A DNA stretch of 64,000 bases from Pseudomonas allokribbensis (GTDB lineage Bacteria > Pseudomonadota > Gammaproteobacteria > Pseudomonadales > Pseudomonadaceae), in NCBI RefSeq assembly GCF_014863605.1, contig NZ_CP062252.1, positions 682,001-746,000 on the forward strand. Reading direction: 5' to 3'. Below the pieces are notes generated by a model. It was not told the DNA's origin. It saw only the letters and a program-made list of their open reading frames with translations, and searched no databases. How positions within the stretch are numbered: position 1 is the first letter of the stretch; the number at the start of each line of letters is the position of its first letter. A program made the position numbers and the translations under genes. This document shows, in pieces, positions 60,666 to 64,000 of the stretch.

Positions 60666-62612
60666 TCAGACGCGGAAAGCCTGAACCGCTGTATGCAGTT
60701 GCCCACCCAATACCAGCAGATTCTCGCCCTGTTCGCGTCCTTCGCCGATGCGCAGCAAGTTATCCCCACCCAATTGGTGAATCCGTTCGCTGTGATCGCG
60801 GATTTCGCTGACCGCGCTACTTTGCTGCGCGGTGACATCGGCGATGCGCACAGCCGTGTCGGAAATGGTCTGGATCGCGCCGACGATCTTGTCCAGCGCG
60901 CCGTCCGCCGATTGCGCCTGATTGGCTGTGGCTTCGGCGTGTTCAACCTGAGCGCGCATGCCTTCGACCGATTGTCGGGCCGCAGTTTGCAGGCCGGCGA
61001 TCAAGGTTTGGATTTCTGCGGTGGCGCCGGCGGTGCGCTGTGCCAGTGAGCGGACTTCCTCGGCCACCACGGCAAAACCGCGGCCCATTTCCCCGGCGCG
61101 GGCGGCTTCGATCGCTGCGTTGAGGGCCAGCAGGTTGGTCTGGTCGGCAATCGAGCGAATCACCGTCAGCACGCCGCCGATGGTGGCCGACTCTTCGGCC
61201 AGATGCTCGATCATCTGCGCATTGCCTTGCACTTCCTCTACCAGCGCATGCAATCCGGTGAGGCTCAGGCCAATGACTTTTTGCCCATGCTCGACCGCCT
61301 GTCCCGCGTGACGGCTGGCGTCTGCAGCCTGACGCGCATCGCCGGCCACTTGCTGGATGGTCGCTTCCAGTTCGCTCAGGGAGTCGCGGATCAGTGCTGT
61401 ATCGCCGGCCTGATGTTCGGCACCGCTGTGCAGGTCATTGCTCAGATCGGCGAGGGTGCGACTGCTGCCCGCTACTTGCTCTGCGTTGCCGCGAATCGTC
61501 CCGACCAGATCCACCAGATAGGCTCGCAGGCGATTGAGCGAGGCTTCGATGTCGTGGAGTTCGCGGTTGGTCTTGCCCAGATGAATGTCACGACTGAAGT
61601 CACCTTCGGCCCAGGTCGACAGCGCCGGTGCGAGGTTGGTCAGGGTACGGGCCAGGCGTCGCTGCAGGGTGTCGATCAGCAGGGCGATCAACAGGATCAG
61701 GCCGATCATCACGCCTTGCATCAGGCGGACTTCGCTCTGGATCTGGCCATGCTGGGCGCGCACCACTGGCTCCAGACCGGCGATGGCTTGTTGAACGGCA
61801 GCGATTTTCTGGTGGGTCGCCGTGCTGAGTTCAGTGCGCTTCTGGATCTGGTCGCGAGTGCGGGCCAGTTCTGCCGGGTAACGGCCGAGCAAACTGTTGA
61901 GTTCGCGTTTGAGGCCGACGCCGGCATCTTCGGCGACCGCTTTTTCAGTGCTTTCAATGCCCATCATCGAGGCGAAATCGTCGCTGCCGGATTCACTGCT
62001 GGTGACCACGCCAAGCAAGGGCAGGGCATCGATCGCCTGGGCCTGGGTGCGGATGTTGGTGACTTCGCGTTCGACGTCGGCGGCCAGTTCGCTGCGCCCG
62101 CTGCTGACCAGTTTGTCCCGGGCCAGCGACAACTTGCCCAGATGTTGAGAGGCCGCGAGCAGCGGCGTCAGGTAAGTCGCGTTGCCGCCGGCGTAGGTGC
62201 TGAGCTGATCGAGGCTGGCGCTCAGTTCGCGCTCGGCCTGCAACAGCAAGGCTTGCGGATCGCCGGCCAGCTTGCCGGCGGCGAGCAGGTCGGTCTTGCT
62301 GAATTCTTCAAGGCTCGACAGGCTCGGGCGCAGGGTGTCGGCCAACGCTGGCGGCAGTTCGCCGAGCTCTTTCTGCAGGCTGTCGATGGCCTGGCTGGCG
62401 CTGCTCAGGCGCAGGGCGTCGCCGCTACCGAGGTAGTCCTCGACGTTGCGCGCGACTTCATTCTGAAATTGCTGGGACAGCCCGAGGTAGCGCTCCATCA
62501 GCAGATAAGGGCGTTCGAGGGCTTTCTGCGACCACCACAGCGTGGCGCCGAGGGCCACGCAGACGGCGACCAGCAACAGCGTGTTGAGATTGGTGAGCAA
62601 CTTCAGGCGCAT
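60666..62612 (-). CDS. Methyl-accepting chemotaxis protein
   Basis: A 648-residue chemoreceptor from ATG 62612. It has an N-terminal membrane helix ([20 protein letters not shown]), a helical periplasmic sensor domain (~30-300), a second helix ([20 protein letters not shown]), a HAMP region and the cytoplasmic coiled coil. The signalling tip is intact ([37 protein letters not shown]). Position next to aroQ and a gcbA-like gene matches what I recall of ctpL (PA4844), a phosphate taxis receptor, but the ligand cannot be read from sequence. Confidence 0.93.
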   Translation of the reverse strand: MRLKLLTNLNTLLLVAVCVALGATLWWSQKALERPYLLMERYLGLSQQFQNEVARNVEDYLGSGDALRLSSASQAIDSLQKELGELPPALADTLRPSLSSLEEFSKTDLLAAGKLAGDPQALLLQAERELSASLDQLSTYAGGNATYLTPLLAASQHLGKLSLARDKLVSSGRSELAADVEREVTNIRTQAQAIDALPLLGVVTSSESGSDDFASMMGIESTEKAVAEDAGVGLKRELNSLLGRYPAELARTRDQIQKRTELSTATHQKIAAVQQAIAGLEPVVRAQHGQIQSEVRLMQGVMIGLILLIALLIDTLQRRLARTLTNLAPALSTWAEGDFSRDIHLGKTNRELHDIEASLNRLRAYLVDLVGTIRGNAEQVAGSSRTLADLSNDLHSGAEHQAGDTALIRDSLSELEATIQQVAGDARQAADASRHAGQAVEHGQKVIGLSLTGLHALVEEVQGNAQMIEHLAEESATIGGVLTVIRSIADQTNLLALNAAIEAARAGEMGRGFAVVAEEVRSLAQRTAGATAEIQTLIAGLQTAARQSVEGMRAQVEHAEATANQAQSADGALDKIVGAIQTISDTAVRIADVTAQQSSAVSEIRDHSERIHQLGGDNLLRIGEGREQGENLLVLGGQLHTAVQAFRV

Positions 62613-62663
62613 GACGGCTACCAACGGCAGAAATGGTAAGCGCCTGAATTTATTGCGGTTCTG

Positions 62664-64000
62664 TTACAGGGTTATGACCGAATCGGTGGAATCCGGTGAA
62701 AAAGTGGCACTTTGCTTTGAGTCCCGCGCGGTCTGCACCCGATTGCGGCCTTCACCCTTGGCGCGGTACAGCGCCTCGTCGGCCTGGCTCGCCATCATCA
62801 GGCTGTCGGAATCGTCGTGCATCTCCACCACCCCGGCGCTGAACGTGCACCACAGATCGTGGGGTTGGGCCGGGTAATGGATTTCGGCGAAGCGCTGGCG
62901 AATTTCGTCGAGCACTTTGTGCGCGGCTTCTATATCGGTGTCGGGCATGACAATGGCGAATTCTTCGCCGCCGTAACGGCCGATGAAATCGGTCTTGCGC
63001 AGACGCTGCTTGAGGAACAGCGCCAGACTCTTGATCACCCGGTCGCCCATGGGGTGGCCGTGGCTGTCGTTGACCCGTTTGAAGTGGTCGATGTCGAGCA
63101 TCGCAAAACTCAGCGGCTTGTTTTCGCGGCGGGCGCGGAACGAGCAGTCTTCCAGTAACTGAAGAATGTGCGTGTGGTTGTACAGGCCGGTGAGGCTGTC
63201 GCGGACCATTCGCGCCTTGAGATTGCGCGCACGCGCTGCGCGGTTGCGCACCGTGGTGATCAGGTGGCGCGGCTTGATCGGCTTGGTCAGGAAGTCGTCG
63301 CCGCCCTCGCTCATGGCGTCGAGCTGCTTGTCCAGGTCGTCTTCGGCCGACAGGTAAATGATCGGCACGCTGACGTAGCGATCGTTGTGGCGGATGACCT
63401 TGGCCAGTTCGGTGCCGGTGCAGGCTGGCATGTACATGTCGAGGATGATCAGGTCCGGCTGGAAGTCCGCCAGCTCGGCCATGGCCTGAATCGGCTCGAT
63501 CAGCGTGCGGGTGACGATCCCGGCGCTGTTGAGCAGACGCTCGGTGTGCATCGCCTGGGCGCGGGAGTCGTCGATGATCAGCACTTTATAAGGTTCGTAC
63601 TGGGCGACGCAGGTCAGGACTTCGATTTTTTCCAGCAGGCTCGAGGCTTCGAGGGTGCCGGTGAGAAACTCCTGACCACCGGCGCGCACGGCGGCGAGGC
63701 GGGTCGGGGTGTCGGTTTCATGCAGGCTGAAGAACAGCAGCGGCAACGGTTCTTCCAGACCTTGCTGGGCTTCGGCGGCGAGTTTCAGGCCGACGCCGGC
63801 GCCGCTGAAGTCCACGTCCATGACGATGGCGGCCGGCAGGCGCTCGACCATCGAGGAGCGAAACGCCGACACGCTGTCCAGCGCCTGGGCACTGAGACCA
63901 AAAAACTCAAGTTGCTTGGCCAGCCGCTCGGCGCGGTCGTGATCCTGAAGCATCACGTAGATAGGCTTGCGCAGGGGTGGCAGAAAGGTCTGGTCGAGCT
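62664..64000 (-). CDS. gcbA: REC-REC-GGDEF diguanylate cyclase, GcbA-like (cut by right edge)
   Basis: The frame is open to the right edge, so the start lies outside; the GTG at 63956 is internal (LRKPIYV precedes it in frame). The visible part has a degenerate receiver-like domain, then a true receiver (VLIIDDSRAQAMHTERLL, LIILDMYMPACTG, FLTKPIKPRHL). The GGDEF domain has the active motif RYGGEEF and an RKTD inhibitory site five residues before it. Such proteins make cyclic di-GMP. The architecture and neighbourhood match GcbA of P. fluorescens (PA4843 in P. aeruginosa), which promotes early biofilm attachment. Confidence 0.85.
   Translation of the reverse strand, partial: LDQTFLPPLRKPIYVMLQDHDRAERLAKQLEFFGLSAQALDSVSAFRSSMVERLPAAIVMDVDFSGAGVGLKLAAEAQQGLEEPLPLLFFSLHETDTPTRLAAVRAGGQEFLTGTLEASSLLEKIEVLTCVAQYEPYKVLIIDDSRAQAMHTERLLNSAGIVTRTLIEPIQAMAELADFQPDLIILDMYMPACTGTELAKVIRHNDRYVSVPIIYLSAEDDLDKQLDAMSEGGDDFLTKPIKPRHLITTVRNRAARARNLKARMVRDSLTGLYNHTHILQLLEDCSFRARRENKPLSFAMLDIDHFKRVNDSHGHPMGDRVIKSLALFLKQRLRKTDFIGRYGGEEFAIVMPDTDIEAAHKVLDEIRQRFAEIHYPAQPHDLWCTFSAGVVEMHDDSDSLMMASQADEALYRAKGEGRNRVQTARDSKQSATFSPDSTDSVITL

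Overview
The window is chromosomal DNA of a Pseudomonas, most likely from the P. fluorescens group. The evidence is GC-rich coding bias on both strands, protein families in typical Pseudomonas form, and gene order that matches my memory of P. aeruginosa at several places: purD-purH-fis-dusB-prmA-accC-accB-aroQ next to retS, ureD-A-(GNAT)-B-C next to urtA-E, and a TonB receptor/ABC operon next to the cob genes. No species is claimed. I see no rRNA, tRNA, CRISPR array, transposase or integrase.

Layout. 0-2.1 kb: end of cbpA, its modulator cbpM, and a histidine kinase on the opposite strand. 2.2-9.3 kb: a very large dermonecrotic-toxin-like/LRR/NEL E3 ubiquitin ligase gene, split in two by a one-base frameshift near 5220. 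9.4-19.2 kb: urea use, with urease structural genes ureA/B/C, ureD, two acetyltransferases, and the urea ABC transporter urtA-E behind a sigma-54-type promoter. 19.4-24.7 kb: a small VDSFPD-repeat protein and a TonB receptor/ABC operon with a Zur-like operator. 24.8-29.9 kb: a copper/metal block (PepSY membrane protein, OprC receptor, PCuAC chaperone, two DUF2946-type proteins). 30-38.4 kb: cobalamin genes in two divergent operons (cobL-cbiD-cobK; cobG-H-I-J), with an unknown gene between them.

38.4-48.4 kb is the most unusual part. A 2379-residue protein carries a large-clostridial-toxin type glycosyltransferase whose key residues have the same spacing as in TcdB. It also has a C-H-D cysteine protease of apparent YopT/LifA type where clostridial toxins carry their C80 autoprotease, a pore-forming type hydrophobic region, and about 1000 further C-terminal residues of no recognised family. 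After marC come two adjacent unknown genes that are paralogous to each other and to the unknown gene between the cob operons, so one uncharacterised family has three members in 15 kb. The toxin gene has an AT-rich leader, and its Shine-Dalgarno sits in a full RsmA/RsmE-type recognition sequence. The last gene of the group abuts retS, which controls the Gac/Rsm cascade.

48.4-64 kb is core genome: retS, purD, purH, fis, dusB, a DUF3426 protein, prmA, accC, accB, aroQ, a chemoreceptor, and most of a REC-REC-GGDEF diguanylate cyclase (gcbA-like) that runs off the right edge.

All family assignments come from reading the sequence and from memory. No database search was run.
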